Positions 1 to 8,299 of a stretch of 64,000 nt of DNA are shown here, piece after piece. Both the position numbers and the translations under genes were made by a program. Position 1 is the first letter of the stretch, and the number at the start of each line of letters is the position of its first letter. The stretch spans positions 26,726 to 90,725 of the forward strand of contig WRDR01000005.1 in the NCBI GenBank assembly GCA_009779745.1. Reading direction: 5' to 3'. Origin of the DNA: Alphaproteobacteria bacterium (lineage in GTDB: Bacteria; Pseudomonadota; Alphaproteobacteria; UBA9219). The notes under the pieces are model-generated. The model saw only the letters and a program-made list of their open reading frames with translations, had not been told where the DNA came from and did not search any database.

Positions 1-2330
1 ATGTACTGGTCGCTCTCCTCTCTTATAATCCTTCGGATCCTTCTTTCAACACTGCCGTATACGGAACCTCTTCACCGGTCGTTCAGAACAGCGCAGGTCT
101 GGTCGGAGCCTATATCGCAGACGCTCTTTTACAGTTCTTCGGCGTGTCTATCTTCCTCCTTCCAATCGTCATAGCAGCGTGGGGCTGGAGAGTCATATCC
201 CTCGGCTTCGTCAACAGGATTATATGGCGTACACTCGCAACTATTATAACTATGCTTTTAATAAGCGTTTCTATCGGGCTTATTCTGCATATACTAAAAA
301 TAGAGCCTCCCGAGTCAACTACGCCTCTGGTCGGTGCTATCGGCAATGCCATAGCCGCTCCGATAACAAGCTCTTTTGGTACTACTGTCATTTGGGTTAT
401 ATCTGGTTTTGTCTCTTTATTGTCTGTTTTAGGCATATACCTGTCCTGCGCCCTGCTCATCGAAGAGTGGTCTAATATAATGAAATTTATTCATAACATA
501 TTGTTCGGCATACTAAAACTAACAAAGAAAGTTGTCGGCGGTATTATCTCGTTTTTTATCAATCAGCTTCACTATGAAAGGAGGTCGGACTGCCGGGTTA
601 TCCGCAGCACTGCCTCTAGGCAGAATAAGAAAGAACCTCCGGAAGAAGAGGAAGACACGGAAGAAGAAGAATTTGAAGAAGAAGAGGAAGAAGCTCCCGA
701 AGAAGAGGAAGAACCCGTACTCAAAAAAAGCTTTTTCGGCAAATCCAAGAAGAAGCTGAGAATAATACCTTCAACAAGCAGAACTACCGTGTATGAAGGA
801 GAGTTTTCTGAAGATACTCCGCCGCTGGAGCTGCTGCAATTACCAAGCCCCCACAGACAAGAGAAATATCATTCCGAGAGAGAGCTTTTAGAAAAAGCAA
901 GAGAACTGGAAACAGTCTTAGCTGATTTCGGAGTAAACGGCAGAATAAGCAAAGTAAGTCCCGGACCTGTTGTAACACTGTATGAATTGGAGCCTTCGCC
1001 CGGCACCAAAAACGCAAGAGTCATAGGGCTTGCCGAGGACATAGCGCGCAGCGTCTCTGCTGTTTCTGCGCGTATCGCAGTTATACCCGGAAAGAACGTA
1101 ATCGGCGTGGAGCTGCCTAATGAGAGAAGAGAGACTGTATATTTACGAGAACTTCTAAGCTCTCAGATATATCAGGAGGCTAAGTTTACTCTGCCGCTAG
1201 TATTAGGAAAAAACATAGCGGGAGACCCTGTTATTACTGATTTGGCAAAAATGCCGCATCTTCTGGTCGCCGGAACTACAGGCTCCGGAAAATCCGTAGC
1301 TATCAACACTATGATACTGTCGCTTTTGTACAGACTGCCGCCTCATAAATGCCGGTTCATAATGATAGATCCTAAGATGCTGGAGTTGTCTATTTACAGC
1401 GGAATACCTCATTTGCTAACTCCGGTTGTGACAGATCCAAAGAAAGCCATAATGGCACTCCGCTGGGCAGTGCGGGAAATGGAAGACCGGTATAAGGCTA
1501 TGGCGAACCTGAAAGTAAGGAACATTGACGGCTATAATGCGAGACTCCGCGAAGCTTCAGAGAATGAAGAGAATTTGACCAGAAGAGTACAAACCGGTTT
1601 TGACAGAGAAACCGGACAGCCGGTGTTTGAAGAGCAGCCTCTGGATTTGGCGGAACTTCCTTATATAGTTGTGATAGTCGACGAAATGGCTGACCTTATG
1701 ATGATGGCAGGAAAAGAGATAGAAGCAGCTATGCAGAGGCTGGCGCAAATGGCTAGAGCCGCAGGAATACACATAATCATGGCAACGCAAAGACCGTCCG
1801 TAGACGTGATTACAGGCACGATAAAAGCAAACTTCCCTACAAGAATAAGTTTTCAGGTTACGTCTAAGATAGACAGCAGAACCATATTGAACGAGCAAGG
1901 AGCCGAGCAGCTTCTGGGACAAGGAGACATGCTGTTCATGTCCGGAGGCGGACGGATTTCCCGGGTACACGGACCTTTTGTAGGAGACCTAGAAGTAGAG
2001 AGAATAGTTAAATTCTTAAAAACGCAAGGAGAGCCTAATTATCTTGATGAGGTTACTGCTGATGACGGAAGCGGCATAGGAGACGAAGAAGGAAGTTCCG
2101 AAGGCGGCTTTGCCGGCGGATCCGGAGACGATCTATACGACAAAGCAATAGACATAGTTCTACGGGAGAAAAAAGCGTCTACCAGTTACATACAAAGAAG
2201 GTTGGCTATTGGATACAACAAGGCGGCAAACCTAATAGAACGCATGGAAAGAGACGGAATAATAGGACCTGCATCACCAACCGGCAAAAGAGAGATACTG
2301 GGCAGAACAATAGGTGATGAGGAGGAGTAA
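1..2330 (+). CDS. ftsK: DNA translocase FtsK (5' end outside the window)
   Basis: FtsK is the septum-anchored hexameric motor that pumps DNA and activates XerCD during chromosome segregation. The frame is already open at base 3 and reads through typical FtsK N-terminal residues, so the true start lies upstream. Three or four hydrophobic segments fill the first ~160 visible residues. They are followed by a strikingly acidic Glu-rich linker (about bases 635-715), the alpha/beta motor with Walker A GTTGSGKS (~1272-1295) and Walker B VVIVDEMADL (~1670-1695), and a C-terminal winged-helix gamma domain (from ~2135) that reads KOPS sites. Ile is coded almost always by ATA. The next gene begins on the base after the stop, which suggests co-transcription. 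Identity is certain; only the N-terminus is missing. Confidence 0.97.
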   Translation, partial: VLVALLSYNPSDPSFNTAVYGTSSPVVQNSAGLVGAYIADALLQFFGVSIFLLPIVIAAWGWRVISLGFVNRIIWRTLATIITMLLISVSIGLILHILKIEPPESTTPLVGAIGNAIAAPITSSFGTTVIWVISGFVSLLSVLGIYLSCALLIEEWSNIMKFIHNILFGILKLTKKVVGGIISFFINQLHYERRSDCRVIRSTASRQNKKEPPEEEEDTEEEEFEEEEEEAPEEEEEPVLKKSFFGKSKKKLRIIPSTSRTTVYEGEFSEDTPPLELLQLPSPHRQEKYHSERELLEKARELETVLADFGVNGRISKVSPGPVVTLYELEPSPGTKNARVIGLAEDIARSVSAVSARIAVIPGKNVIGVELPNERRETVYLRELLSSQIYQEAKFTLPLVLGKNIAGDPVITDLAKMPHLLVAGTTGSGKSVAINTMILSLLYRLPPHKCRFIMIDPKMLELSIYSGIPHLLTPVVTDPKKAIMALRWAVREMEDRYKAMANLKVRNIDGYNARLREASENEENLTRRVQTGFDRETGQPVFEEQPLDLAELPYIVVIVDEMADLMMMAGKEIEAAMQRLAQMARAAGIHIIMATQRPSVDVITGTIKANFPTRISFQVTSKIDSRTILNEQGAEQLLGQGDMLFMSGGGRISRVHGPFVGDLEVERIVKFLKTQGEPNYLDEVTADDGSGIGDEEGSSEGGFAGGSGDDLYDKAIDIVLREKKASTSYIQRRLAIGYNKAANLIERMERDGIIGPASPTGKREILGRTIGDEEE

Positions 2331-2852
2331 ATGATACGATTAGCAACTATTGAAGATGCTCCGAGACTGGCTGAAATACAAGTATTCGGTTGGCGGTGCG
2401 CTTATATAAAATTTATCTCACCGGATCTTTTATTCAATAAATTTACTGTAAAAATGAGGGAAGAAAAGTTTAAGGAAGAATTATCTGCAACTGACATACC
2501 CACTTATGTTTTTGAGGAAAACAACATAATAAAAGCATTTATGACAATGGGAAAATGCAGAGATGAAGATAAAGATGATAAAACCCTTGAATTATACAGA
2601 ATATATGTTGATCCGTTTTTTCAAAGACAAACTATAGGAACAAAACTCATGAATTATTGTGTAAAAGAGGCGGAAAATAAAACGGAAATTGTTTTATGGG
2701 TATTTGAAAAGAATATTGATTCAATAGAATTTTATCGTAAAATGGGGTTCAAAACAGACGGAAAAAATAAATTATCAGAAAATCTTTTTGCACTCAATAC
2801 AAAAGAAAAAGAAAGAGAAATAAGACTGAGTAAAAATCTCAAAAAGGAATAA
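2331..2852 (+). CDS. GNAT-family N-acetyltransferase
   Basis: Single-domain acetyltransferase of 173 residues using acetyl-CoA; the acceptor is unknown. The GNAT core is visible: an N-terminal strand with IEDAPRLAEIQ, motif A as YRIYVDPFFQRQTIGTKLM (Q-R-x-x-I-G-x-K, a variant of the Q/RxxGxG/A pyrophosphate loop), and a C-terminal FYRKMGFKTDG segment typical of the fold's last strands. ATG directly abuts the ftsK stop and the ftsK tail GAGGAG is a fitting ribosome site. With the next two genes it forms a same-strand set of small enzymes, visibly more AT-rich than ftsK. Family call is firm, substrate not predictable. Confidence 0.85.
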   Translation: MIRLATIEDAPRLAEIQVFGWRCAYIKFISPDLLFNKFTVKMREEKFKEELSATDIPTYVFEENNIIKAFMTMGKCRDEDKDDKTLELYRIYVDPFFQRQTIGTKLMNYCVKEAENKTEIVLWVFEKNIDSIEFYRKMGFKTDGKNKLSENLFALNTKEKEREIRLSKNLKKE

Positions 2853-2854
2853 AA

Positions 2855-3199
2855 ATGAAACTAGTGCCGCATAGTCAGTCACAACTTCATGCAAGCCCTG
2901 TTTCGGAAGCGCGGGAGTATCCGATAGATGACAAAGAAATAGATTGCGCTTTGGTAAAAATTAAAGGTCAATATCCGGGCAATGATAAGTTTGCAGTCAA
3001 TACAAAATCAAAAGAACTATTATTTGTTGTTGAAGGCGAAGGCACAGTTGAAATCAAAAACAGCGAAGTTCGTAAGTTCGATCAATACGACACTATTTTG
3101 ATAGAAGCAGGAGAGCCTTACAGGTTTACCGGCAATGTTTCTTTTTGTATTGTCTGCACTCCGCCCTGGTCGCCGGAACAATGTAAAAATGTTGACTAA
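2855..3199 (+). CDS. small cupin-domain protein
   Basis: A 114-residue single cupin. The visible core runs from KELLFVVEGEGTVEIKN through FDQYDTILIEAGEPYRFTG, matching the second half of a cupin barrel (G-E-G-T-V ... P-Y-R-F). The usual His-x-His metal ligands of cupin motif 1 are not evident: the corresponding stretch reads NTKSKELLFVVEG. So a metal-free or purely binding role is possible. Two bases separate it from the GNAT gene, implying translational coupling. Function unknown; it may be a small-molecule or sugar isomerase-like protein, or a sensor. Confidence 0.75.
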   Translation: MKLVPHSQSQLHASPVSEAREYPIDDKEIDCALVKIKGQYPGNDKFAVNTKSKELLFVVEGEGTVEIKNSEVRKFDQYDTILIEAGEPYRFTGNVSFCIVCTPPWSPEQCKNVD

Positions 3200-3239
3200 A
3201 CGCAGGGTTATGATTTTCTAAAACAAAACGGAGAATGAG

Positions 3240-3599
3240 ATGAAACTTACAACTGAACAAATTCAATTTATGCGAGACAATGGACCGGTGATTTTTACTA
3301 CATCTTCAGATGACCAACCGCGAGCCTGCATAGTTCAAACTAACGGAATATATGATAACTCTATAATCATTGACGATGTTCAAATGGGGAAGACAGCTCA
3401 AAATGTCAAAACTAATAAAAAAGTTTCTGTGCTTTCGTCTGCACCTGATTATAGTCGTTGGTTGAAGATTTCCGGTATAGCGGAGTATCTTACTGATGGA
3501 GAATTGGTCAAAGAACGCAAAGAAAAAGCTAACCCTAAATACCTTCCCAAAGCAGTTATTCAAATAAAAATAACTGAGGTTGAAGATGTTACCGACTAA
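3240..3599 (+). CDS. pyridoxamine 5'-phosphate oxidase-like flavin-binding protein
   Basis: A 119-residue protein with the FMN-binding split-barrel pattern: N-terminal helix LTTEQIQFMRDNGPVIFTTSSDDQ, a strand containing PRACIVQTNGIYDNSIIIDD, then KTAQNVKTNKKVSVLSS, the classic 'K-x-x-N-V/L-x-x-N-P/K-K-V' turn, and a WLKISGIAEYL strand. Such proteins bind FMN or F420 and reduce or bind small molecules; the exact substrate cannot be told. ATG at 3240 follows GGAGAATGAG. Last of three small genes downstream of ftsK; tRNA-Gly lies just beyond on the other strand. Confidence 0.8.
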   Translation: MKLTTEQIQFMRDNGPVIFTTSSDDQPRACIVQTNGIYDNSIIIDDVQMGKTAQNVKTNKKVSVLSSAPDYSRWLKISGIAEYLTDGELVKERKEKANPKYLPKAVIQIKITEVEDVTD

Positions 3600-3615
3600 A
3601 GAAGAGGAATATATC

Positions 3616-3689
3616 TGGAGCGGGTGAAGGGAATCGAACCCTCGTCTTAAGCTTGGGAAGCTCCTGCTCTGCCATTGAGCTACACCCGC
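3616..3689 (-). tRNA. tRNA-Gly (anticodon CCC)
   Basis: Read on the minus strand the segment folds as a full cloverleaf: acceptor GCGGGTG/CACCCGC, D-arm GCTC..GAGC, anticodon loop TTCCCAA (anticodon CCC), T-arm with loop TTCGATT, discriminator T and an encoded CCA (3616-3618). The anticodon stem has one weak closing pair (G-A). It lies directly beside a palindromic repeat at 3689-3717. Confidence 0.95.
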
Positions 3690-3717
3690 CTTCGCTAAAG
3701 CTCCGGCGGGCAAGCCC
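3689..3717 (+). repeat. palindromic element copy A (CTTCGCT...GGCAAGCC family)
   Basis: The sequence between tRNA-Gly and hydA, CTTCGCTAAAGCTCCGGCGG followed by GCAAGCC, belongs to a dispersed family also found at 7903-7930 (reversed), 20932-20969 and 22889-22920 (reversed). The shared reverse-strand consensus is GGCTTGCC, a CCGGAGCT-like core, and AGCGAAGG. It contains nested inverted repeats. Confidence 0.6.
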
Positions 3718-3721
3718 GCAT

Positions 3722-3756
3722 CAATTCCATTTTCAATTTTCCATTTTCCATTCCCT
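3722..3756. repeat. short tandem array of TTTTCCAT units
   Basis: Four to five imperfect copies of an 8-base unit (TTCCATTT / TTTTCCAT), starting right after the stop codon of hydA in that gene's direction. Similar arrays occur at 43181-43202, 43268-43293 and 52044-52078. Confidence 0.7.
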
Positions 3757-5532
3757 TTAAGTCCTCTTCTTATAGCTCGTGTGCAGGTACTCATGAGACT
3801 TGTGTCCCAAAGGCTCTTTCAGGAATTCTCTATATAACGCCTGTACTTCCTCGTTTTCATGAGATTTCCTCTTCGGCAGCTTCATCTCTCCTTCATATAT
3901 AGCAGCAGTCCTTTTCTTTCTTATTTCCGGAGAGGTCGGTGTCGGCTGCCCTCCTCCTCCTATGCACCCGTTAGGACACGCCATAACTTCTATGAGGTGA
4001 TACGGCGAGACTCCCGCCTTGATGTCTTCAAAAACCTTCCTCACATTAGCTAACCCGTGTACTATAGCTACATTCAATTCTACTCCGTCCAGAAATGCAA
4101 ACTCAGGCTTCGGATCCTCTATCTTTATAGAAGCAGCCCTTATTCCTTCGGTTCCTCTTAACGGCGTTATATTAAGATTATCAAACGGCACAGGCCGCCC
4201 AGTAACTACCTCATACGCAGTCCTTATAGCCGCTTCCATGACTCCGCCCGTAGCTCCGAATATCAACGCAGCTCCGGTTCCTTCTCCCATAGGGCTGTCG
4301 AAAGTTCCTTCTTCCAAGTCCTCAAACTTTATTCCGGCCTGACGTATCATGTGGGCTAACTCTCTGGTAGTCAAAACATAATCAACGTCCTGAAATCCGC
4401 TGCTCTGCATTTCCGGTCTTCCTGCCTCAAACTTCTTCGCAGTGCACGGCATAATAGATACGGAAACTATTTTAGACGGATCTATTTTTTTCTTCTCTGC
4501 AAAGTAGGTCTTTATCATAGCCCCAAGCATCTGCTGAGGAGACTTGCACGTAGAGATATTTTCCAGAAACTCAGGATACTCATGCTCTGCAAACTTTATC
4601 CACGCAGGGCAGCAAGAGGTAAACATAGGAAAATAAGCTTTTCCTTTGTCGCGCAATGCCGTTCCAAGACGAGACAAAAGCTCATGCCCCTCTTCCATAA
4701 TAGTTAAATCCGCAGAAAAATTAGTATCCAGCACTACGTCAAAACCCAGCTTTTTAAGCGCAGCCGCCATTTTGCCCGTAACAATCTCTCCTGCCGGAAG
4801 ACCAAGGTCCTCGCCGAGTCCGACCCTCACCGCAGGAGCCGTCTGAACAACAACTATTTTATCCGGGTCGTTTATAGCTTCCCATACTTCGTTGATATAT
4901 CTCTTCTCTTGCAGAGCTCCTGTCGGACATCTGTTGACGCACTGTCCGCAGTTAATACACACTGTGCAAAGCATCTCCTTGTCTACAACTGTCTCTACAC
5001 CTTTTTCACTCCCCTTGTGCGCACCCGCTATTGCCCCTACTCCCATAAGCTCGGAACACGTCCGTACGCACCTCATACACCTTATGCACTTAGAGTCATC
5101 TTTAACTATGCTCCATGAGGAATCGTCTATCTCTGTCTCCTCACAAGCTATGTCTGTAAGGTTTCCTTTCTGCACAAAATACTCCTGAGACAGACTCTGA
5201 AGCTGGCACTTGCCGCTGGCGTGACAAGATATACAATTCCCTCCGTGCTCCGCCAAAAGAAGCTCTAAAACCGTTTTTCTCGACTCTCTTACTTTCGGGC
5301 TGTTGGTCTCTATTTCCATGCCCTCTGATGCCTGCGTAGTGCAAGATGCCAATAAATACGGAATTCCCTTCTGCTCCACTACGCACAGCCTGCAGTTGCC
5401 TGTAGGCACTAAATCAGGGTGATGGCATAAAGTAGGAATGTTTATTCCGGCCTTCTTCGCCGCCTCTAAAAGAGTAGTACCTTTGTTGACCTCGAGAGGT
5501 ATGCTGTTTATAGTAAGTTTAACTTTTTCCAT
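3757..5532 (-). CDS. hydA: [FeFe]-hydrogenase catalytic subunit (HydA/HndD type)
   Basis: 591-residue catalytic subunit of an NAD(P)-linked hydrogenase. Order of domains: plant-type [2Fe-2S] (CHHPDLVPTGNCRLC), His/Cys [4Fe-4S] loop (HGGNCISCHASGKC), two [4Fe-4S] ferredoxin clusters (CIRCMRCVRTC and CTVCINCGQCVNRCP), then the H-cluster domain with all three signatures: TSCCPAW, MPCTAKKFE and EVMACPNGCIGGGGQP. The start is set at the ATG at 5530-5532 (MEKVKLTI), preceded by AAAGGA; the longer frame would overlap hydB. It follows hydB by 19 bases and hydB abuts hydE, so the three form one operon. Maturation genes (hydEFG) are not in the window. It probably works in NADH-linked hydrogen production or uptake in the cytoplasm. 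Confidence 0.96.
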   Translation of the reverse strand: MEKVKLTINSIPLEVNKGTTLLEAAKKAGINIPTLCHHPDLVPTGNCRLCVVEQKGIPYLLASCTTQASEGMEIETNSPKVRESRKTVLELLLAEHGGNCISCHASGKCQLQSLSQEYFVQKGNLTDIACEETEIDDSSWSIVKDDSKCIRCMRCVRTCSELMGVGAIAGAHKGSEKGVETVVDKEMLCTVCINCGQCVNRCPTGALQEKRYINEVWEAINDPDKIVVVQTAPAVRVGLGEDLGLPAGEIVTGKMAAALKKLGFDVVLDTNFSADLTIMEEGHELLSRLGTALRDKGKAYFPMFTSCCPAWIKFAEHEYPEFLENISTCKSPQQMLGAMIKTYFAEKKKIDPSKIVSVSIMPCTAKKFEAGRPEMQSSGFQDVDYVLTTRELAHMIRQAGIKFEDLEEGTFDSPMGEGTGAALIFGATGGVMEAAIRTAYEVVTGRPVPFDNLNITPLRGTEGIRAASIKIEDPKPEFAFLDGVELNVAIVHGLANVRKVFEDIKAGVSPYHLIEVMACPNGCIGGGGQPTPTSPEIRKKRTAAIYEGEMKLPKRKSHENEEVQALYREFLKEPLGHKSHEYLHTSYKKRT

Positions 5533-5551
5533 AACCCGAATCCTTTTATTA

Positions 5552-6739
5552 TTACTCTTTAGAACAAATCTCTTCAGAAAAATTATCTGCAATAGAGTTA
5601 AACGGAGTGACTAACGACATGCCCAGTCTGCAGCGTGAAGAAGTTCCCATAACATCAACTAAGCGTTTCAGTTTCGATATGTGCGCCGGCGGCTTCTTTC
5701 CTTGGTGCATTGCTTCAATACCTAATAACAGCTGCTGACACCCTATGCGGCACGGCACGCACTGTCCGCAGGACTCTTCTTTGAAGAACTCTAAGTAATT
5801 CTTCAATGCCTCATACATAGACCGCGTGCTGTTATACAATATCATAGAGCCTCCTTGGATTCCTCCTTTTCCAAGTATAACGTTTCCGAAATACTTCTTC
5901 GGCACGCACAGCCCGGAAAATCCTCCTACCTGTACCGCCTTAGTATCTCCGTCTCCGAATATATCTACGAATTCCTGAACCGTCATTCCGAGAGGCAGCT
6001 CAAAAACTCCTTTAATCGCAGCGTCTCCGGACACCGAGAAAACCTTTCCTCCCACCGTGTCATTGGTTCCTACGGATTTAAAATGCGCTCCTCCGTCACT
6101 CATTATCATAGTCACATACGCCAGCGTCTCTACGTTGTTGACAACAGTAGGCTTATTCATATATCCGCATGTAACAGGAAACGGCGGTCTTAATCTGGGC
6201 TCGCCCCTAAATCCGGACATAGACTCTATCAACGCAGTCTCTTCTCCGCACACATATGCTCCGGCTCCCATTCTTATAAAAATCTTGAACGGAAAGTTCT
6301 CTTTTTCAAATATTTTATTCCATTTATCTACGCACTTCTGTAAGTAATCTCTCATAAAAGTATACTCACCTCTAAGATAAATATACCCTTCCTTTGCTCC
6401 TATAACATAGGAGCACACCGCCATTCCTATTATGACTTTCTCGGGCTGCATTTCCAGTATGACTCTGTCCTTGAACGTCCCGGGTTCTCCTTCGTCAGCA
6501 TTGCAGATAACATACCTTGCATCAGCAGGAGCTGCTTTTGCCATTGCCCATTTCTGACCCGTAGGAAAACCGGCACCTCCTCTTCCGTTCAGCCCGGAGT
6601 CCTTTATAATCTCGAGTGCTTCCTCAGGCTTTTTCTTCAGAATGCTGTAAAACAGAGCCTCGCAATCGATATCCCTGAATATAGAATTAGCCCTTGCTTG
6701 TAACTCTTCCAAACGCTTTTGCATTTCTTTGTTAGACAT
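5552..6739 (-). CDS. hydB: NADH-binding hydrogenase subunit (HydB/HndC, NuoF-like)
   Basis: 395-residue NuoF-family diaphorase subunit that carries FMN and accepts or donates electrons with NAD(P)H. Seen: GRGGAGFPTGQKW (FMN/NADH glycine-rich loop), NADEGEPGTFKDR, the SLBB segment after residue ~240, and the [4Fe-4S] motif ESCGQCVPCRIGC near the C-terminus. It is shorter than the ~600-residue bifurcating HydB/HndC proteins: both the N-terminal thioredoxin-like [2Fe-2S] domain and the C-terminal 2x[4Fe-4S] domain are absent, so it is a trimmed form closer to plain NuoF. The start overlaps the stop of hydC by one base. Confidence 0.94.
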   Translation of the reverse strand: MSNKEMQKRLEELQARANSIFRDIDCEALFYSILKKKPEEALEIIKDSGLNGRGGAGFPTGQKWAMAKAAPADARYVICNADEGEPGTFKDRVILEMQPEKVIIGMAVCSYVIGAKEGYIYLRGEYTFMRDYLQKCVDKWNKIFEKENFPFKIFIRMGAGAYVCGEETALIESMSGFRGEPRLRPPFPVTCGYMNKPTVVNNVETLAYVTMIMSDGGAHFKSVGTNDTVGGKVFSVSGDAAIKGVFELPLGMTVQEFVDIFGDGDTKAVQVGGFSGLCVPKKYFGNVILGKGGIQGGSMILYNSTRSMYEALKNYLEFFKEESCGQCVPCRIGCQQLLLGIEAMHQGKKPPAHISKLKRLVDVMGTSSRCRLGMSLVTPFNSIADNFSEEICSKE

Positions 6740-7206
6740 TAGCTGCCTCTTTTGTTTTTATAATCTGAAATTATGTCACGAACCTTTTCCGGAGTCAGGT
6801 TCGTATGCACTGTATCGTTTATCAGCATGGCGGGAGCTGCCTCGCACCAGCCCATACAATTCGTCTCTAAGAGGGTAAACTGATTATCCTGAGTAGTCTC
6901 TCCGAGTTCTATATCCAAAATCTTTTTGAGAGCGTCCATGACCGCAGCCTTGCCGTTCATATGGCAGGATATAGTTCTGCAGACCCGTATTACATATTTT
7001 CCTACAGGCTTCACGGACAGCAGCGAATAAAACGAGGCAACGCTATGCACCTCTGCCGCAGGCAGCGAAAATGCTTTTGCTATCTGCGTTAAATCGTCTT
7101 CTGAAAGCCAGTGCTTTTCTTCCGAGACCCGATGCAAAACCGGCAATAGATTTGTACGTTCTGTTCCATATTCAGCGACTGCTGCATCGACTACTTCTTT
7201 TGTCAT
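6739..7206 (-). CDS. hydC: hydrogenase [2Fe-2S] subunit (HydC/HndA, NuoE-like)
   Basis: 155-residue thioredoxin-like ferredoxin of the NuoE family, first gene of the hydrogenase operon. The four cluster ligands appear as CRTISC (residues ~79-84) and CMGWC (~118-122). The N-terminal helical part, with HRVSEEKHWLSEDDLTQIAKAF, is normal for the family. It passes electrons between the NuoF-like diaphorase and the hydrogenase chain. A good sigma-70 promoter lies 50-80 bases upstream (7260-7288). Confidence 0.93.
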   Translation of the reverse strand: MTKEVVDAAVAEYGTERTNLLPVLHRVSEEKHWLSEDDLTQIAKAFSLPAAEVHSVASFYSLLSVKPVGKYVIRVCRTISCHMNGKAAVMDALKKILDIELGETTQDNQFTLLETNCMGWCEAAPAMLINDTVHTNLTPEKVRDIISDYKNKRGS

Positions 7207-7259
7207 AAGCGCACCTTAAAAATGTACAAGATAATTCAGGCAGTTAACCATCGTTTCGA

Positions 7260-7288
7260 ATTATATTCCAAAAACGACTCGAAAGCAA
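7260..7288 (-). promoter_or_regulatory. sigma-70-type promoter for the hydrogenase operon
   Basis: On the minus strand TTGCTT (7288-7283), 17 bases, then a perfect TATAAT (7265-7260). The predicted transcript starts near 7252, about 45 bases before hydC. Sequence match only. Confidence 0.55.
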
Positions 7289-7390
7289 TATGGGTTAATT
7301 TTACAGACTCTTTTCAATATAGGAAGCACAAATTAGCTGTTTTGGCAAAAAACATACGGCAACGCACAAAGATGTGATTAAGTTTTCCCC

Positions 7391-7418
7391 TTGACTAAAT
7401 ACCAAAATATATTATTAT
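7391..7418 (+). promoter_or_regulatory. possible promoter of parDE
   Basis: TTGACT (7391-7396), 16 bases, TATTAT (7413-7418), 31 bases before the parD start. AT-rich surroundings make the -10 call loose. Confidence 0.45.
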
Positions 7419-7448
7419 TGAATATATAACAAATTGAGGAGAAAAATA

Positions 7449-7676
7449 ATGAGCAATACCAGCATCACTCTCGGCGATCGATTTGAAGCATTTGTAGGCG
7501 AACAGGTAAAGAGCGGCCGCTATGCTTCCGTCAGTGAAGTAGTCCGCGCAGGACTTCGTATATTGGAAGAACACGAGGCAAAGGCTGAAGCCTTGCGTTT
7601 TGCCTTAATAGAAGGCGAAAAAAGCGGCAAAGCGACCTATTCTTTGAAAAAACTACTCAAAGAACTGGACAAGTAG
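7449..7676 (+). CDS. parD: ParD-family antitoxin
   Basis: 75-residue ribbon-helix-helix antitoxin. The N-terminal MSNTSITLGDRFEAFVGEQV and VSEVVRAGLRILEEHE stretches match ParD/CC2985-type proteins, followed by a flexible C-terminal arm that wraps the toxin (ALIEGEKSGKATYSLKKLL). ATG at 7449 is chosen because AGGAG sits 8 bases upstream; an in-frame TTG lies 15 bases earlier. The toxin gene starts two bases after its stop. RHH antitoxins normally repress their own promoter. Confidence 0.9.
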   Translation: MSNTSITLGDRFEAFVGEQVKSGRYASVSEVVRAGLRILEEHEAKAEALRFALIEGEKSGKATYSLKKLLKELDK

Positions 7677-7677
7677 T

Positions 7678-7995
7678 ATGTTCTATTTGACGCAACAAGC
7701 GTATAAAGACCTAAAATTAATCGCCGTTTATACAGAGGAAAACTGGGGAAAAAACCAGTGTGTCCTATATATGAAAATGATGGACGAGGCGTTTCATAGG
7801 TTATCAAAAGAACCGAAGCAAGGCGTGAAAATAGACTATATCCGCAAAGGATATTACAAATATCTCATTGGCAAGCATCTGATTTTTTATCGCATCGTTT
7901 CAGGCTTGTCTTTCGAAGCTTCAGCGAAGAAGAAAGGCGATGTGCAAATCGTCAGAATTCTTCATCAAAGAATGGACGTGGAAACGTATATTTGA
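7678..7995 (+). CDS. parE: ParE/RelE-family toxin with an in-frame palindromic insertion
   Basis: 105-residue ParE-superfamily toxin; family members poison gyrase or cut mRNA. Typical features: LTQQAYKDLKLIAVYTEENWG at the start, GKHLIFYRI in the core and IVRILHQRMDVETYI at the end. Between the YRI strand and the IVRILHQRMD strand there are about 12 extra residues (GLSFEASAKKKG) encoded by bases 7903-7938. These match the dispersed palindromic element found beside tRNA genes. The insert lies in a surface hairpin, so the toxin may still fold. Pairs with parD. Confidence 0.88.
   Translation: MFYLTQQAYKDLKLIAVYTEENWGKNQCVLYMKMMDEAFHRLSKEPKQGVKIDYIRKGYYKYLIGKHLIFYRIVSGLSFEASAKKKGDVQIVRILHQRMDVETYI
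7903..7930 (-). repeat. palindromic element copy B, inside parE
   Basis: GGCTTGTCTTTCGAAGCTTC followed by AGCGAAG is the reverse-orientation form of the family at 3689, 20932 and 22889, and contains the palindrome TTCGAAGCTTC. It reads in frame as GLSFEASAK, the same frame (GL-S/A-x-x-A/S-x-A) as the copy at the end of dsbB. Confidence 0.55.
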
Positions 7996-8012
7996 GAAGA
8001 AACTGCGATACA

Positions 8013-8297
8013 CTACTTACAAGAATCAAGGCACCGTCTGAGGCTGGTGCGGCATTCCGCTCTTGCACCTACGCCTATGTTTCTGCTGCTCGAAAGTCCG
8101 CTGTTTTCAGCGGCAGAAAAAGTGTCCATACAATTGGAATTAGACCAGTTGCATGAACGTACACAGGACTCTTTTGAATTCTCTATGAGCGTAACTTCGC
8201 CGTCTTTGCCTACATAGGAATCGGGCTGCTGATTACCGGGAATGCAAGAACAAAGCGTTCCTAATACAAAGATACAAAGAACACTTTTTCTAATCAT
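8013..8297 (-). CDS. small Cys-rich lipoprotein, unknown
   Basis: 94 residues. A signal peptide with a lipobox-like end (hydrophobic CIFVLGT then LCSC) predicts a lipid-anchored mature protein starting at Cys17. The mature part has six further cysteines in paired spacing (CVRSC, C.., C...C...C), suggesting disulfides in the periplasm. It starts two bases after the rplQ stop, so it is the last gene of the ribosomal transcript or overlaps it. I do not recognise the family. Confidence 0.7.
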   Translation of the reverse strand: MIRKSVLCIFVLGTLCSCIPGNQQPDSYVGKDGEVTLIENSKESCVRSCNWSNSNCMDTFSAAENSGLSSSRNIGVGARAECRTSLRRCLDSCK

Positions 8298-8299
8298 TT

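Noticed and set aside
3306..3794. 162-codon minus-strand frame over the flavin-protein gene and tRNA-Gly
   Set aside because: It runs through a certain tRNA and antisense to a recognised gene. Its only interest is that the palindromic repeat reads GLPAGALAKAG in it.
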